Assembly: GCA_022009915.1 (NCBI GenBank)
Contig: CP091730.1
Coordinates: 248,001-312,000, forward strand
Direction: 5' to 3'
Source of the DNA: Alistipes putredinis
Lineage (GTDB): Bacteria > Bacteroidota > Bacteroidia > Bacteroidales > Rikenellaceae
Length of the DNA: 64,000 bases
The translations under genes were made by a program, and so were the position numbers. The notes under the pieces were generated by a model, which did not search any database, was not told the origin of the DNA, and saw only the letters and a list, made by a program, of their open reading frames with translations. This document shows, one piece after another, positions 20,321 to 30,979 of this stretch (within the stretch, counting starts at the first letter, position 1; each line of letters starts with the position of its first letter).

Positions 20321-22337
20321 GTGATGTTGAACACCGTCTTGTCGGAAGCCCAGCCGGAACGGGCCTCCAAACGGTTTATGCCGCCGCGAAGCCTCCGCAT
20401 TCTCCCATACGAACACTCCGTGCACGCCGTTTCGGGTTCCCACGCTCTTGTTGTTCACCAGAAGCTCCACCTCGGCCTGATTGGAGTAAACCTTTATGGT
20501 CTGCGTGCGCGAGGAACGGGTGTCGCGCCGCTTTTCGGTGATATATACGAACGGTTCGGATTCGTTCCAGTTGGCCTTGTACAGATAATAGGCGTCCTTG
20601 CGGTCCTTGCGGTCGAAGGTCACCATGCCGTAGTCGTTGGTGCCCTTGCCGTCGCCCCATACGCGACCCACGGCGCCGAAGTCGAACATGTTGCCGACCC
20701 ATACGCTCCAAATGGTCGAATCGCATGCCGCATTCTCGAAATACCGCTCATGAAAATAGGTGTGCCAGCCCTCGGGATGACGATTGCTGAGCATCACCGG
20801 CCGCGTGAGGGTGTCGTCCTGCTGGAATATGGAACCTCCCGCAGCATAGCTCACTCCGTACTTCATGTCTTTCCACTTGCGGTTCATCATCTCTTTCCAT
20901 ACCAGAATATCGTCGGGCAGTCCCTCCGACCAACCGAAAGAGTGGTCGAAAACTATCAAATCGGTCACGCTGTTTATCTCCCCGTCCTGATTGCTGGCGG
21001 CAATGGTCTTTCTGGCGGGATCGAGCGCCGAGGCTATCGAATCCAGCCGAACGATATACGGTACGGGATCGTCGCCGCGGTACTCGACATCGGAGAACAA
21101 TCCCCAGAAGAGTATCGAGGGATGGTTGTAGAGCTGCCGTATCATCTCGCGCAGCTGCTGCTGGCCGTTCTCCTTGAAACTCCGCGAATTGATGAAAGCC
21201 TTGTCGGTATAGTACGTCGCACCGGTGAACGGCAAATCCGTCCACACTATCACGCCGGCCTGATCGCACAAATCGTAAAAATAGTCGGCATGGCGTCCGC
21301 CGGCCACCCTGACGGCATTGGCTCCCATCTCGCGCATGATATTGAAGTCCTCCTCTATCTGCATAGGGGTTACGGCCGGACCGACCATCACCCTGTCCTT
21401 ATGCATCACCACGCCGTGAACCGGATACGGCTCGCCGTTGAGCATGAATCCCTTGTCGGTAACCTCGTAATAACGGAATCCCGTATCGACGGTCAGGGAA
21501 TCCAGCACCGTATTGCCGGATACGAGCGAAAACTCGGCCTGATAGAGATACGGATTTTTTTCAGTCCGTTCCACAACACCGGATTCTCCAACACGAACGG
21601 AAGCTCCACCCGCCAATCTCCGCGGGTTCCCGCCGCCACGTCAGCGACGCTCTGCGAGGCCACGCGCCCGTCCGCATCCACCAGACGCATTCTCAGATAG
21701 CTGTCGTCCGGAATGCCAGCCCGCGAGGTCAGATTCATCACGGCCTTTCCCTCGACCCTGTCGCCGGCAACGCTCGAAGTTTCGATATACACTCCCTGCG
21801 AAGCGTCTTCCAGAGGGCTGAAAGCTGCATCCGAGGTAACTATGAGCTTTATGCCCCGATATATTCCGCCGTACACGTTGGCTTCTCCAGCCGTGGGCAT
21901 TACGTCCATGCGCGGCGAATTATTGACCATAATCCAGAAAAAAAGTTGCCCGCTCCGTACCGCAGAACATCGGTAATCTCGCACGAAAAGGCGGTGCTTC
22001 CACCACGATGCTCGCATATATGCTTGCCGTTGAGCATCACGTCAGTAACGGTCGAAGAGCCTTCGACGAGCAAGAACACCCTGCTGCCCTGCCATGAGGC
22101 GGGGACATCGACGCTTTTCAGGTAGTTGCCTATTCCGCGGAAATAGTCCCTTCTGCCGCTCAGAGCGTCGTTGTTCCATGTGTGCGGCAAGTCCACGAGC
22201 ATCGACTTGTCGCTGCTGGTTTCGTTATTGGTGAAAAACTTCCAGTCGCGGTTGATGGTAACCACCTCGCGGGCCGACGCACTCGTGGAAAGCACGAGCG
22301 ACAACAATAAAACTATATGACGTACAATACTGCGCAT
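20308..22337 (-). CDS. Glycoside hydrolase family 2-like protein, catalytic glutamates apparently missing (frameshifted)
   Basis: Signal peptide MRSIVRHIVLLLSLVLSTSA, then the GH2 sugar-binding domain ('LPHTWNNDA', 'YFRGIGNYLK', 'LVEGSSTVTDVMLNGKHI', 'EHRGGSTAFSCEITD'), the Ig-like domain ('NPYLYQAEFSLVSG'), the TIM barrel ('HGVVMHKD', 'NAVRVAGGRHADYFYDLCDQ') and a C-terminal beta domain. Where GH2 enzymes read FNE, this reads 'HPSILFWGLFSDVEY'; where they read SEYGAGG, this reads 'KYGVSYAAGGSI'. Both catalytic Glu positions are therefore replaced. Frame slips occur near 21950, 21560 and 20385-20400; corrected, the protein ends '...TVFNITQSR' at 20308. About 675 residues. Either a non-catalytic binding protein or a divergent enzyme. 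Confidence 0.8.
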
Positions 22338-22447
22338 AACCGAAAAAAACAAATACAAAAATAGACGGCCTGTCCGTCCAATTTGCCACAAAGTTAAAAA
22401 TAAATGAAAAAAATTATCCTTATTTTCGTCGAATTAAAAAAACGATT

Positions 22448-22955
22448 ATGAACTGGCTCGATATAGTCATAGCGATTCCTCTTCTGATAGGCCTGTGGGA
22501 CGGATTCCGACAGGGATTAATCGTGCAAATCATAGGTCTGGCCGCGCTTGCGGCCGGAGTATATCTGGCATTCGTGTTCGGTCCCAAAGCAGGCATGATG
22601 TTGGGATTGGAGGGTTTGACTGCAACGGCAGTCGGTTTTTTTCGCGGTCTTCGCAGCGGTCGTAGCAGCACTGTTCCTTCTGGGGCGTCTTACGCGCGGA
22701 CTGTTCAAAATCGCGGGTCTGGGCATTTTCGACACCCTGCTGGGAATGGTATTTTCGACACTCAAAGCGGCCCTCATAGTAGGCGTACTTTTGATGTGGC
22801 TGTCCGATTTGGATACCGACAAGACGATTATCAAAGAGAGTGCCGCAAAATCCTCGCGGCTGTACGGGCCCGTGTTGAAAATATCGCAGACGGCATTCCC
22901 GTATCTTCTGTCCGTAAAGGACAAGTTCCTAAGCACTGAAAACGAGCGGACATGA
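22448..22955 (+). CDS. cvpA: CvpA family membrane protein (frameshifted)
   Basis: The N-terminus MNWLDIVIAIPLLIGLWDG(FRQG) is the CvpA signature, with a Gly-rich turn after the first helix. Four membrane segments: about 5-18, 25-45, 62-82 and 100-118. The T run at 22636-22642 has seven bases; six restore 'AVGFFAVFAAVVAALFLLG'. About 169 residues. CvpA was named for colicin V production in E. coli; in Bacteroidetes the role is unclear, probably envelope homeostasis. Its stop overlaps the rsgA start (ATGA-type coupling). Confidence 0.85.
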
Positions 22956-23873
22956 ACAGCGGAAAAGCAACGGTAACGGAAAGTACGGGCAGCTTGGTAC
23001 GAAATAGTCTCCGACGACGGGCAGAGACTGAAATGCCGCATAAGGGGCCGCATGCGCCTGCGTTCGGCGCGTTCGACGAATCCCGTCGCCGTGGGAGACC
23101 GCGTGCAGTGGCAGACCGACTCACAGGGGCAGTGCGTGATTACCGACATAATGCCGCGGCGCAACTACATCCTGCGCCGAGCCTCGAATCTGTCAAAAGA
23201 GTCGCATATCATAGCAGCCAACCTCGACGCCGCAGCTCTTGTGGCGACGCTCGGCTCTCCGACGACGAGCCCCGAGTTCATAGACCGCTTTCTGGTTACG
23301 TGCGAAGCATACGGCGTCCCGCCCGTAATAGTGCTGGGAAAGGCCGACCTCGCCCGACAGACACCCGAACGTATGGCCGAGTTCATCGACATATACGAAA
23401 ACGCGGGCTATCGGGTCATCGTACTCTCGGCCCTGACTGGCGAGGGGGTGGACTCGTTCGCCGAAATGCTCGCAGGCCGCACCACGCTGATAGCCGGAAA
23501 TTCCGGAGTAGGCAAATCCTCACTGATAAAGGCCATAGACCCGAATGCCGATGTCAGAACCGGCGAAATATCCCGTTCGCATCACAAGGGCATGCACACG
23601 ACGACTTTCGCACGCATGTATCAGGTGGCCTCGGGGCGCGTCATCGACACTCCGGGCATCAAAGGCTTCGGACTGCTTGACATAAGCGCCGACGAGCTTC
23701 CGCGCTATTTTCCCGACTTCATGCGCCACAGCCCGCAGTGCGGCTACTACAACTGCACGCACACCCACGAACCGGACTGCGCCGTGCTTCGGGCCGTGCA
23801 GAGCGGCCAAGTATCCGTTTCCAGATACGAGAGTTACCTTAAAATGCTCGACGAAGATGACAAATACAGATAA
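22952..23873 (+). CDS. rsgA: Ribosome small-subunit-dependent GTPase RsgA
   Basis: Circularly permuted GTPase that assists 30S maturation. N-terminal OB fold ('GKATVTESTGSWYEIVSDDG', 'AVGDRVQW'), G4 'VLGKADL' preceding the P-loop 'GNSGVGKSSLIKA', switch 'DTPGIKGFGL', and the C-terminal zinc knuckle 'CGYYNCTHTHEPDCAV'. The order G4-G5-G1-G3 is diagnostic. A frame slip near 22993-22997 (one T too many, after 'TESTGS') separates the first 15 residues from the rest. About 306 residues. It overlaps trmH downstream by 17 bases. Confidence 0.93.
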
Positions 23874-24570
23874 GAAACGGCTCGACGAGCTATGCGCAGG
23901 CAAATCCGCCGAATGGTTCGAAACCCGGGCAGAGTATCTCGGAGGTTTTATCACCGAGCAGCGGCTGCTGACCATGGCTCGGACATTGGACATGCGCACC
24001 CGCTACATGACCGTCTGCATGGAGAACACGTTCCACCCGCAGAACGCCAGCGCACTGGTACGCACCTGCGAGGCATTCGGCATTCAGGACATATACACCA
24101 TAGATAACTTGTGCCGGTTCAATCCGAACCTGCACATAGTAAAAGGCACGGACAAGTGGATAGACATACGCCGAAGCGGCTCGACCGACGCTGCGCTCGA
24201 CACGCTGCAATCGGCCGGCTACCGCATCATAGCCACCACGCCACACCGAGGAGACTGCACGCCGGAGCAATTCAACGTAACGGCCGGCCCGTTCGCAATA
24301 GTGTTCGGCACCGAACATGCCGGAATATCGCAGCAGGTGATGGAGCGAGCCGACGGGTTCGTGCGCATTCCCATGTGCGGATTCGTCGAATCGCTGAACG
24401 TCTCGGCCAGCGCATCGGTACTGCTTTACATTCTTGCGCAAAAGGTCAGAAACTCCGGCGTGGACTGGCAACTTTCGCGCCATGAACGCAGCCGAATCAT
24501 GTTCCGCTGGCTGATGCTCAGCATAAAGGATTCTTACGGAGTATTGGAAAGAGGTTTTTCATCGAGATAA
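23857..24570 (+). CDS. TrmH-family (SpoU) tRNA/rRNA 2'-O-methyltransferase
   Basis: Intact 237 residues. SPOUT-fold motifs are clear: motif 1 'NASALVRTCEAFGIQDI', motif 2 'AIVFGTEHAGIS' and motif 3 'RIPMCGFVESLNVSASASVLLY', which together form the knotted SAM site. The N-terminal extension and the C-terminal helix are typical of TrmH, which methylates G18 of tRNA. The exact substrate cannot be told from sequence. It overlaps rsgA and is followed 2 bases later by the aminotransferase gene, so all four genes from cvpA look co-transcribed. Confidence 0.88.
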   Translation: MTNTDKKRLDELCAGKSAEWFETRAEYLGGFITEQRLLTMARTLDMRTRYMTVCMENTFHPQNASALVRTCEAFGIQDIYTIDNLCRFNPNLHIVKGTDKWIDIRRSGSTDAALDTLQSAGYRIIATTPHRGDCTPEQFNVTAGPFAIVFGTEHAGISQQVMERADGFVRIPMCGFVESLNVSASASVLLYILAQKVRNSGVDWQLSRHERSRIMFRWLMLSIKDSYGVLERGFSSR

Positions 24571-24571
24571 A

Positions 24572-25771
24572 ATGGACACGATACTGAGAAAGCAGTTTCT
24601 GCAAAACGTCGGGCAGACATCGCCCTCGCCGCTGCTCATAGAGGTAGAGAGGGCCGAAGGGGTATTTTTCTACACGCCGGAGGGCAAAAGATATTACGAT
24701 TTGGTTGCCGGCGTGTCTGTAAACAACGTCGGACACGGCAATCCGAAAGTAGTGCAGGCGGTTTGCAGTCAGGCCGAGCAGTACATGCACATAATGGTAT
24801 ACGGTGAAATGGTGGAGCGTCCGCAGGTGCGCTATGCCGCACGTCTCGCCGAGCTTCTGCCACCTGCATTTAGCTGCGTATATTTTCTCAACTCCGGTTC
24901 GGAAGCCGTGGAAGGTGCACTCAAAATAGCCAAACGCTATACCGGACGCACGCAGCTCATTTCGTTCCGCAGAGCTTATCACGGCTCCACTCTCGGACCG
25001 CTCAGCATAATGGGCTCACCGGAGGGCGAACTGTACAAGAACGCTTTCAGGCCGCTTGTTCCGGATGTTGATTCGATAGAATTCGGCGACTTCTCGCAGA
25101 TAGAACGCATCACGAACCGCACGGCAGCCGTACTGGTCGAGCCGGTGCAGGGCGAGGCCGGTGTAAGGATACCACCCGAAGGATTTCTCGAAGCGCTCCG
25201 CCGGCGCTGCACCGAAACGGGAGCGCTGCTCATATTCGACGAGATTCAAACCGGATTCGGCCGAACGGGTTCACTTTTCGCCTTTCAGAAATACGGCGTA
25301 GTGCCCGACATAATGTGCGTGGCCAAAGCATTCGGCGGAGGCATGCCTCTGGGAGGATTCATCTCCTCGCCCGAAATCATGAATACGCTGACATTCAATC
25401 CGGTGCTGGGCCATATAACCACTTTCGGCGGACATCCCGTATGCTGTGCGGCCGGACTCGCGGCACTGGAATACCTGCTCGAAGAAAAGCTCGCCGAGCA
25501 GGCGGAAGCCAAAGGTGCGTTGTATCAGACTCTTATCGAGGGGCACCCGCAAGTGAAAGAGATACGCCGCAGCGGACTGCTCATGGCCGTCGAGCTTGGC
25601 GACAGCGACAAGATGTACCGCATAATGGAACTGTTCAAGCAGTACGGCATCCTGAGCGACTGGTTCCTGTTCTGCGACACGGCATTCCGCATATCGCCGC
25701 CGCTGACAATCTCCGAACAGCAGATACGCGAAAGCTCGCGCATAGTGCTCGACTGTCTGGACCGACTGTAA
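24572..25771 (+). CDS. Class III pyridoxal-phosphate aminotransferase (acetylornithine/omega-amino type)
   Basis: Intact 399 residues. Family features: 'YYDLVAGVSVNNVGHGNPKV', 'YFLNSGSEAVEGALKIAKR' (phosphate-binding GSEA), 'SFRRAYHGSTLG', 'FDEIQTGFGRTG' with the PLP-pairing Asp, and the Schiff-base Lys in 'MCVAKAFGGGMPLGGF' at about residue 252. Members act on acetylornithine, ornithine, 4-aminobutyrate or similar omega-amines; no biosynthetic neighbour here settles the substrate. It is the last gene of the cvpA-rsgA-trmH group and converges on the M23 peptidase gene. Confidence 0.88.
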   Translation: MDTILRKQFLQNVGQTSPSPLLIEVERAEGVFFYTPEGKRYYDLVAGVSVNNVGHGNPKVVQAVCSQAEQYMHIMVYGEMVERPQVRYAARLAELLPPAFSCVYFLNSGSEAVEGALKIAKRYTGRTQLISFRRAYHGSTLGPLSIMGSPEGELYKNAFRPLVPDVDSIEFGDFSQIERITNRTAAVLVEPVQGEAGVRIPPEGFLEALRRRCTETGALLIFDEIQTGFGRTGSLFAFQKYGVVPDIMCVAKAFGGGMPLGGFISSPEIMNTLTFNPVLGHITTFGGHPVCCAAGLAALEYLLEEKLAEQAEAKGALYQTLIEGHPQVKEIRRSGLLMAVELGDSDKMYRIMELFKQYGILSDWFLFCDTAFRISPPLTISEQQIRESSRIVLDCLDRL

Positions 25772-25864
25772 TAGGAAGGACAGCAGCGCAACGGCAATCG
25801 CCACCGGCTGCAAAATGCTAACGGGTTGCTACTTAACTTGATACGGGCAAGACGCGGATAACAC

Positions 25865-27586
25865 TCAATACACGAATCTGCGCCGTATCACTGTCTTGTT
25901 GCCAGCCCCGTCCACGGCGGTAAAACTCAGCGAATGGTCTTTGCCCTGCCGCATGCGTGCGGGGTCGAACACGAGCGTCGCCGTTCCGCGGATGATGTTC
26001 TGTTCGAGAATCGCCCACTGTCCGTCCACCTCGCACTCGAACGAGGCTATACCCGAGAAATTGTCGGACATGGCGAACGTCACGCTTTTTTTCGGCCGCT
26101 CAAAGTCTCGCCGTCGGCAAACGACGGTTTTACGACAGGAGAGACCGTATCCACGACAACGCAATAGACCCCGAACGAGGAAAGCGTTCCCTCTACCTTG
26201 CCGTCCTTGTAACGTCCGCCCGCGTGAGACAGCGTTCCTTTGTCCGACACCGAGGCTATACGCGCCTTGGACTGCAAAGGCGCCGGAACATCGGCCGCTA
26301 TCGCAATGGCGAAAGGTTTGTGCAAAGGGAACCCTCGCGGCTGCCAATCGAGTAGATTTTTCGAAAGCGGAGCTACGCCGTCACCGCGCTGTGCAAGAGA
26401 AGGACGAACCTCCCGCTGATTGTAGAATATCGGTTCGTAAAGCGCTCCGGCGGGAATCGTAACAAAAGCCCCGTCCGCAGCGTGGGAGAATTTGGCATCG
26501 CAAAAGGCTCTGCGGCCGGCCGGTCTCTCGGGCATGCCTGCCGGAGCCGCACCGACGATATCGAAGCCCAGCGACGCACTGTTTCCGCTGTCGTCCTCAA
26601 CCAGGATGTCCACCCTGCGGCTTTGTCCCTGCGGCGCTTCGACAAGGCCTCTATTCACGACATGCTTGTACATCGGATTCAGATTGTTCTGCATCAGAGC
26701 CAGCATGATGTGTTCGTTTCGCGAGCCGCACTGCGAGGCGTAATCGACGCTGGCATTGCAGTAGCGCGTGTTGGAGAACAGGAACTCGTCCTTTTCGAAC
26801 ACCACCGTCGCGGCACCGTCCACCCTCTGGGTCACGCGGTAGACGCCGAACGTATTGTTCACGTCGTTCTTGCGGTCGGTGGTCTCGATTACGAAATACC
26901 CTCCCCCGTACACCTCGACCGGCGAGACGGCGGAATAGTCGTTGCCGACAGAGGTCAGTTCGATTCTTCGCGGCGCCGCATGCAAAGGCACTCCCGCCAC
27001 GGTATCGACATGCACGTAATAGAGACCCGCGATAAGAGGCGGAATATCGTCGCGCACGCTCACGAATCCCCGTGCCAACGTATTCAGAGTGCGCGAGTCG
27101 GACGTGCGGCGAATCTCGAAGTGCAGATGCGGTCCGAGCGAGTAACCCGAATTGCCGGACAAGGCCACCTTCTCGCCCTTTTTCACCGGAAACATTTCGG
27201 GAGAGGGGAACAGATTGATGCTGTTCCTGTGCTGCTCGTAGCGCTGCTCCGTAAGGTATTTCTCCACTTCCGGCATAAAGCTCTGCAAATGGCCGTACAC
27301 GGAAGTGGTGCCGTCAGGATGCGCGATATAAAAGCGCACGACCGTAGCCGCCCGGGGTCACCGATATGCGCGAAATGTAGCCGTCCGCCACCGAATAGAC
27401 GTTATGGCCAACCGAGCCGCCGGTCTTTATGTCTATTCCCGAGTGGAAATGATTCGTCCGCATCTCCGCGAAATTGGCCGAAAGCAGCGGAGGTACATCC
27501 ATGGGAAAACGGTATGGGCTCTGCGCCGCAGCGCACAAACCAGTCAGTACGGACACCGCCGCAAGTACCGCACATCTAATCTTCAT
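25865..27586 (-). CDS. Periplasmic M23 metallopeptidase (frameshifted)
   Basis: Signal peptide MKIRCAVLAAVSVLTGLCAA followed directly by the LytM/M23 domain: 'NHFHSGIDIKTGGSVG' supplies the first zinc ligands (H..D) and 'GYSLGPHLHFEIR' the HxH. Unusually for the family the peptidase domain is N-terminal and a beta-rich region of about 380 residues follows, ending '...GAGNKTVIRRRFVY'. Frame slips occur near 27340 and near 26088-26096. About 573 residues. Probably a cell-wall endopeptidase. Its start overlaps recX by 4 bases. Confidence 0.85.
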
Positions 27587-28071
27587 CCTTTTTCATCTTT
27601 GCAAATTATGTCCGCCGCCCCTATCACATCTTCGTAATCGAAGCCCAGCGACAGACCGTAACGTATTATTTTCGTTCTTTTTTCGTAAGCCGTTCCGCTC
27701 GAAAGGCTTTTAAGTTTACGCTCCATGCGCACGAGCAGCCTTCTGCCGTCCGCCTGCGCGTCCAAAAGCGAAAGGGCCTGCTCGATTGCGCCGCGCTCCA
27801 CGCCCTTGGCCGCAAGAGCCGCACGAATCTTGTGCACTCCCCAGCCGCTCAGGCTCATCTTGTCGCGCACGTAAGCCGCCGCGTAGCGGTACTCGTCTAT
27901 AAAACGCTCTCCGGTAAGTTTCCGTATCACCGCATCCGCATCCGCATCCGATATGCCCCAGCGGCGCATAAGCCTGCGTGCGTCCGATATGCACTTCTCG
28001 CTTCGCGAGCACAGCCGCATAAGCGACGAGAGGGCCTGTTGCGGAGTTTTTTCGTTTCCTACTTTCGGCAT
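27583..28071 (-). CDS. recX: RecX family regulatory protein
   Basis: Intact 162 residues, all helical, with three RecX-type three-helix repeats: 'ALSSLMRLCSRSEKCISDAR', 'RFIDEYRYAAAYVRDKMSLS' followed by 'WGVHKIRAALAAKGV', and a C-terminal repeat 'KIIRYGLSLGFDYEDVIGA'. RecX modulates RecA filaments. It overlaps prmC by 13 bases upstream and the M23 gene by 4 bases downstream, so it is translated from the same mRNA, probably the tail of the his transcript. Confidence 0.88.
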   Translation of the reverse strand: MPKVGNEKTPQQALSSLMRLCSRSEKCISDARRLMRRWGISDADADAVIRKLTGERFIDEYRYAAAYVRDKMSLSGWGVHKIRAALAAKGVERGAIEQALSLLDAQADGRRLLVRMERKLKSLSSGTAYEKRTKIIRYGLSLGFDYEDVIGAADIICKDEKG

Positions 28072-28900
28072 CTTATCATTCTGGGTTTACCGTTCAAGTC
28101 GCTGCGAACCTCCACGTCGGCGAATCCTTCATTCTTCAACATGGAAGCGGTCTGCACGGCTGCGTTTTCATACACCTCGAAAAAAACAGACTTCCGCCTG
28201 TCGAAAGGCTGCGGCGTGCGAAACGGGCCGCGGCGCGATAAAAATAACAGCAGGTCGTCGTCCGGAACGAAAAAGCGCCGAATGCGGCTCGTAATCCAGA
28301 ACGTTGCGACACATGCCTTTCGCATCCGAAGCCGGCACGTAGGGAGGATTGGAGACTATGACGTCGAACGCTCCCACGTCCAGAACCTCGTCGAGAATAT
28401 CCCCCTGCACGAAATCCACCGACACGCCGTTGAGCCGTGCATTCTCTCGGGCATAATCGAGCGCAAATGGCGAAATATCCAATGCCGAGACACTGCTTTC
28501 GGGCAGCTCCGCAGCAAGACAAACCGCGATGCACCCGCTGCCGGTGCCTATATCCAATATGCGGCATGGCGTCCCCCTCACGGCACTTATCACCCAATCT
28601 ACCAGGCTCCTCGGTTTCGGGCCTCGGAATGAGCACGCCCTCGCCCACGCGGAACTCGCGGCAGTAAAATTCGGTCCGGCCGACAACGTACTGCACCGGT
28701 CGGAAATTTTCCATCTGCCGCATCGTCTCCTCGAAACCCTCGGGCAGTGTCACCTCCTTCTCCGGCTCCACAATCATCTCGCGTCTCGAAAAGCCGCACA
28801 GATGCTCTGCGAGAATCATGGCAATGCCGGCAGCCTCACGCTCGCCGTAAAGCGGGGCGAGACGGCCGGAAATATGTCTTACAAGGCCGCGGCGCGTCAT
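28059..28900 (-). CDS. prmC: Release-factor glutamine methyltransferase PrmC (frameshifted)
   Basis: Methylates the Gln of the GGQ motif in RF1 and RF2. N-terminal helical domain with 'FRPVQYVVGRTEFY' and 'GVLIPRPETEE', then the SAM-binding motif 'ILDIGTGSGCIAVCLA' and the catalytic 'VSNPPYV'. Two frame slips: near 28600-28610 (after 'RPETEE', continuing 'LVDWVISAV') and near 28255-28275. Corrected length about 280 residues. It starts 15 bases after hisIE on the same strand, so it is likely read from the his operon. Confidence 0.9.
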
Positions 28901-28915
28901 CGGACAGTGTGTGTA

Positions 28916-29515
28916 CTATTTATGACGCTTTGCCAGCTCGTCCTCCAAATCGGCAATCGAACAGCCCATCTGTTCGAGCAGCACCAAAAGGTGGTAGATC
29001 AGATCCGACGCCTCGTAAATGAAGCGGTCACGGTTGCCGTCCACAGCCTCGATAACGCTCTCGACGGCCTCCTCGCCGACTTTCTGAGCGATTTTATTCA
29101 CGCCCTTCGTAAAAAGTCTGGTGGTCTAGGAGCCGTCGGGCATCTGAGCGTGACGGCCCTGAATCACCGTTTGCAGGTAGCGTATGAATCCCTCGTTGGC
29201 CGGCGTATCGAAACAGCTCACGGTGCCACGATGGCAGATAGGTCCGTGAGGCACGGCCTTTATGAGCAGCGTATCGCTGTCGCAGTCAGCATCGACCGAA
29301 ACTATATCCAGAAAATGTCCGCTGGTTTCGCCCTTCGTCCACAGTTTGCCGCGCGTGCGGCTGTAAAACGTTACGCGGCCCTCGGCCATGCTCTTGTCGA
29401 AAGCCTCCTTGTTCATGTAGCCGAGCATCAGCACTTTGAGCGTGGCTGCATCCTGAATGACGGCAGGAACGAGTCCGTCGCTGCTCTTGCTAAGATTCAA
29501 ATCTTCGAATTTCAT
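28916..29515 (-). CDS. hisIE: Bifunctional phosphoribosyl-AMP cyclohydrolase / phosphoribosyl-ATP pyrophosphatase, interrupted by an in-frame TAG
   Basis: Steps 2 and 3 of histidine synthesis. The HisI half has '[17 protein letters not shown]' and the metal-binding '[10 protein letters not shown]' and '[12 protein letters not shown]'; the HisE half has '[13 protein letters not shown]' and '[12 protein letters not shown]'. Between them the frame is preserved but position 29126-29128 is a TAG stop on the coding strand in '...[13 protein letters not shown]', where family members read Tyr. This is a substitution, not an indel, unlike the other broken genes here. It either truncates the product after HisI, with HisE restarted at the GTG 29101, or is a sequence error. 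Overlaps hisF by 4 bases. Confidence 0.9.
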
Positions 29516-30267
29516 AATCTTACGTTTATCTTCAATTTGTACAATTCGTTTTTAAGAACGGGAATCGGTATCTCCTCGTAATGGAATATGCTCGCTGCCA
29601 GAGCCGCATCGGCCCGGCCTTCGGTAAGCACATCGGCTATATCGCGCACGCTGCCGGCACCGCCCGAGGCGATAACAGGTATCGACAGTCTCTCGGCCAG
29701 TTCGGCGAACGTGTCGCACGGATAGCCGCTCTTGGTCCCGTCGTGGTCCATCGAGGTGAAAAGTATCTCTCCCGCACCTCGCCGCTCGGCCTCTTCGGCC
29801 CACGAGAAAAGCTCCTTGTCGGTGGCCTGCCGCCCGCCGTGGGTCGTGGCCATCCACCGTCCGTCCACCTTGCGTGCATCTATGGCCACCACGACGAACT
29901 GGCTGCCGTACTTGGACGCTATGCGGTCGATTAGCTCCGGCTGTCGGATTGCGGCGCTGTTTATCGACACCTTGTCGGCTCCGGCACCCAGCAGCCGCGC
30001 GGCATCCTCGACCGAGGATATGCCGCCGCCGACCGTGAACGGAATATCGACATGCAAGGCTATGCGCTCCACCAGCTCGGTAAACGTGCGGCGTCCCTCC
30101 TGCGTGGCGCTGATGTCGAGATACACAAGTTCGTCGGCTCCCTCGCGGGCATACTTGGCTCCGAGAGCAACCGCGTCGCCCACGTCCTGCAACCCCACGA
30201 AGTTTATGCCCTTCACCGTGCGGCCGTCCTTGATGTCCAAACACGGAATTATCCTCTTCGCGACCAT
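29512..30267 (-). CDS. hisF: Imidazole glycerol phosphate synthase cyclase subunit
   Basis: Intact 251 residues. HisF converts PRFAR to IGP and AICAR with ammonia from HisH. (beta/alpha)8 barrel with '[16 protein letters not shown]' holding catalytic Asp11, '[20 protein letters not shown]', catalytic Asp130 in 'VVAIDAR', and the second phosphate site '[12 protein letters not shown]'. Overlaps hisA upstream by 19 bases and hisIE downstream by 4. One of the few his genes without any frame break. Confidence 0.97.
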   Translation of the reverse strand: MVAKRIIPCLDIKDGRTVKGINFVGLQDVGDAVALGAKYAREGADELVYLDISATQEGRRTFTELVERIALHVDIPFTVGGGISSVEDAARLLGAGADKVSINSAAIRQPELIDRIASKYGSQFVVVAIDARKVDGRWMATTHGGRQATDKELFSWAEEAERRGAGEILFTSMDHDGTKSGYPCDTFAELAERLSIPVIASGGAGSVRDIADVLTEGRADAALAASIFHYEEIPIPVLKNELYKLKINVRL

Positions 30268-30979
30268 TGTTCAAGCATTTGAACGGTTATGCGCCCTTCG
30301 TATATGGCCTTCCCCGCTATCACGTAGCGAAGTCCGGCATCCGAGAGCCTCTCTATATCCTCCATACACGACACTCCGCCGCTCACTATCACGTCCACCT
30401 GCGGATAACGGCTCTGCAAGCCGGTGTAAAGCTCCGTCGCCGGCCCCTGCAACATTCCGTCGCGCGAGATGTCGGTGCATATCACCTGACTGAGCCCCGA
30501 AGATGCAAACATATCGATGAGCGTACAGACGTCCAATTCCGACTCTTCGAGCCAGCCGTGAGTGGCTATTTTGCCGTCCTTGATGTCCGCCCCGAGAATA
30601 ATACGCTGCGGACCGAACGAGACGAGCCACTCCCTGAACTTTTCAGGCTCGCCGACTGCGATACTGCCGCAAATGGCCCTGTCGGCACCCGCCGAAAAAA
30701 CATCGCGCAGCGCCCACTCGCCCTTGATGCCTCCGCCGTACTCTATGTCCAGTCCGGTCGAGGAGGCGACCTGTTCCAGAACTTTCAGGTTTTTCGGATA
30801 CGATGCCTTGGCGCCGTCCAAATCGACCATGTGAAGACGCTTTATGCCGGCATCCTCGTAGCTCTTGGCCGCATCCGCGACACTGAGGTCGTAGACCTTT
30901 TTTTCTGTCCGTAATCGCCCTGCGTGAGTCTGACGCAGCGGCCGTCTATAATATCTATGGCTGGAATTATCTCTATCAT
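30249..30979 (-). CDS. hisA: ProFAR isomerase HisA (frameshifted near N-terminus)
   Basis: Isomerises ProFAR to PRFAR. ATG 30979 gives [20 protein letters not shown] with the catalytic Asp8, then 'GDYGQ(K)KVYDLSV' and '[17 protein letters not shown]'. The second half shows catalytic Asp in '[12 protein letters not shown]' and '[12 protein letters not shown]'. The frame breaks in the T run around 30898-30904 (A run on the coding strand). About 242 residues after correction. Its ATG overlaps the hisH stop in ATGA, indicating translational coupling. Confidence 0.93.

Noticed and set aside
20321..21700. Long plus-strand ORF of about 459 codons
   Set aside because: Exact antisense of the GH2 gene in a GC-rich sequence; no family features in the translation, clear ones on the other strand.
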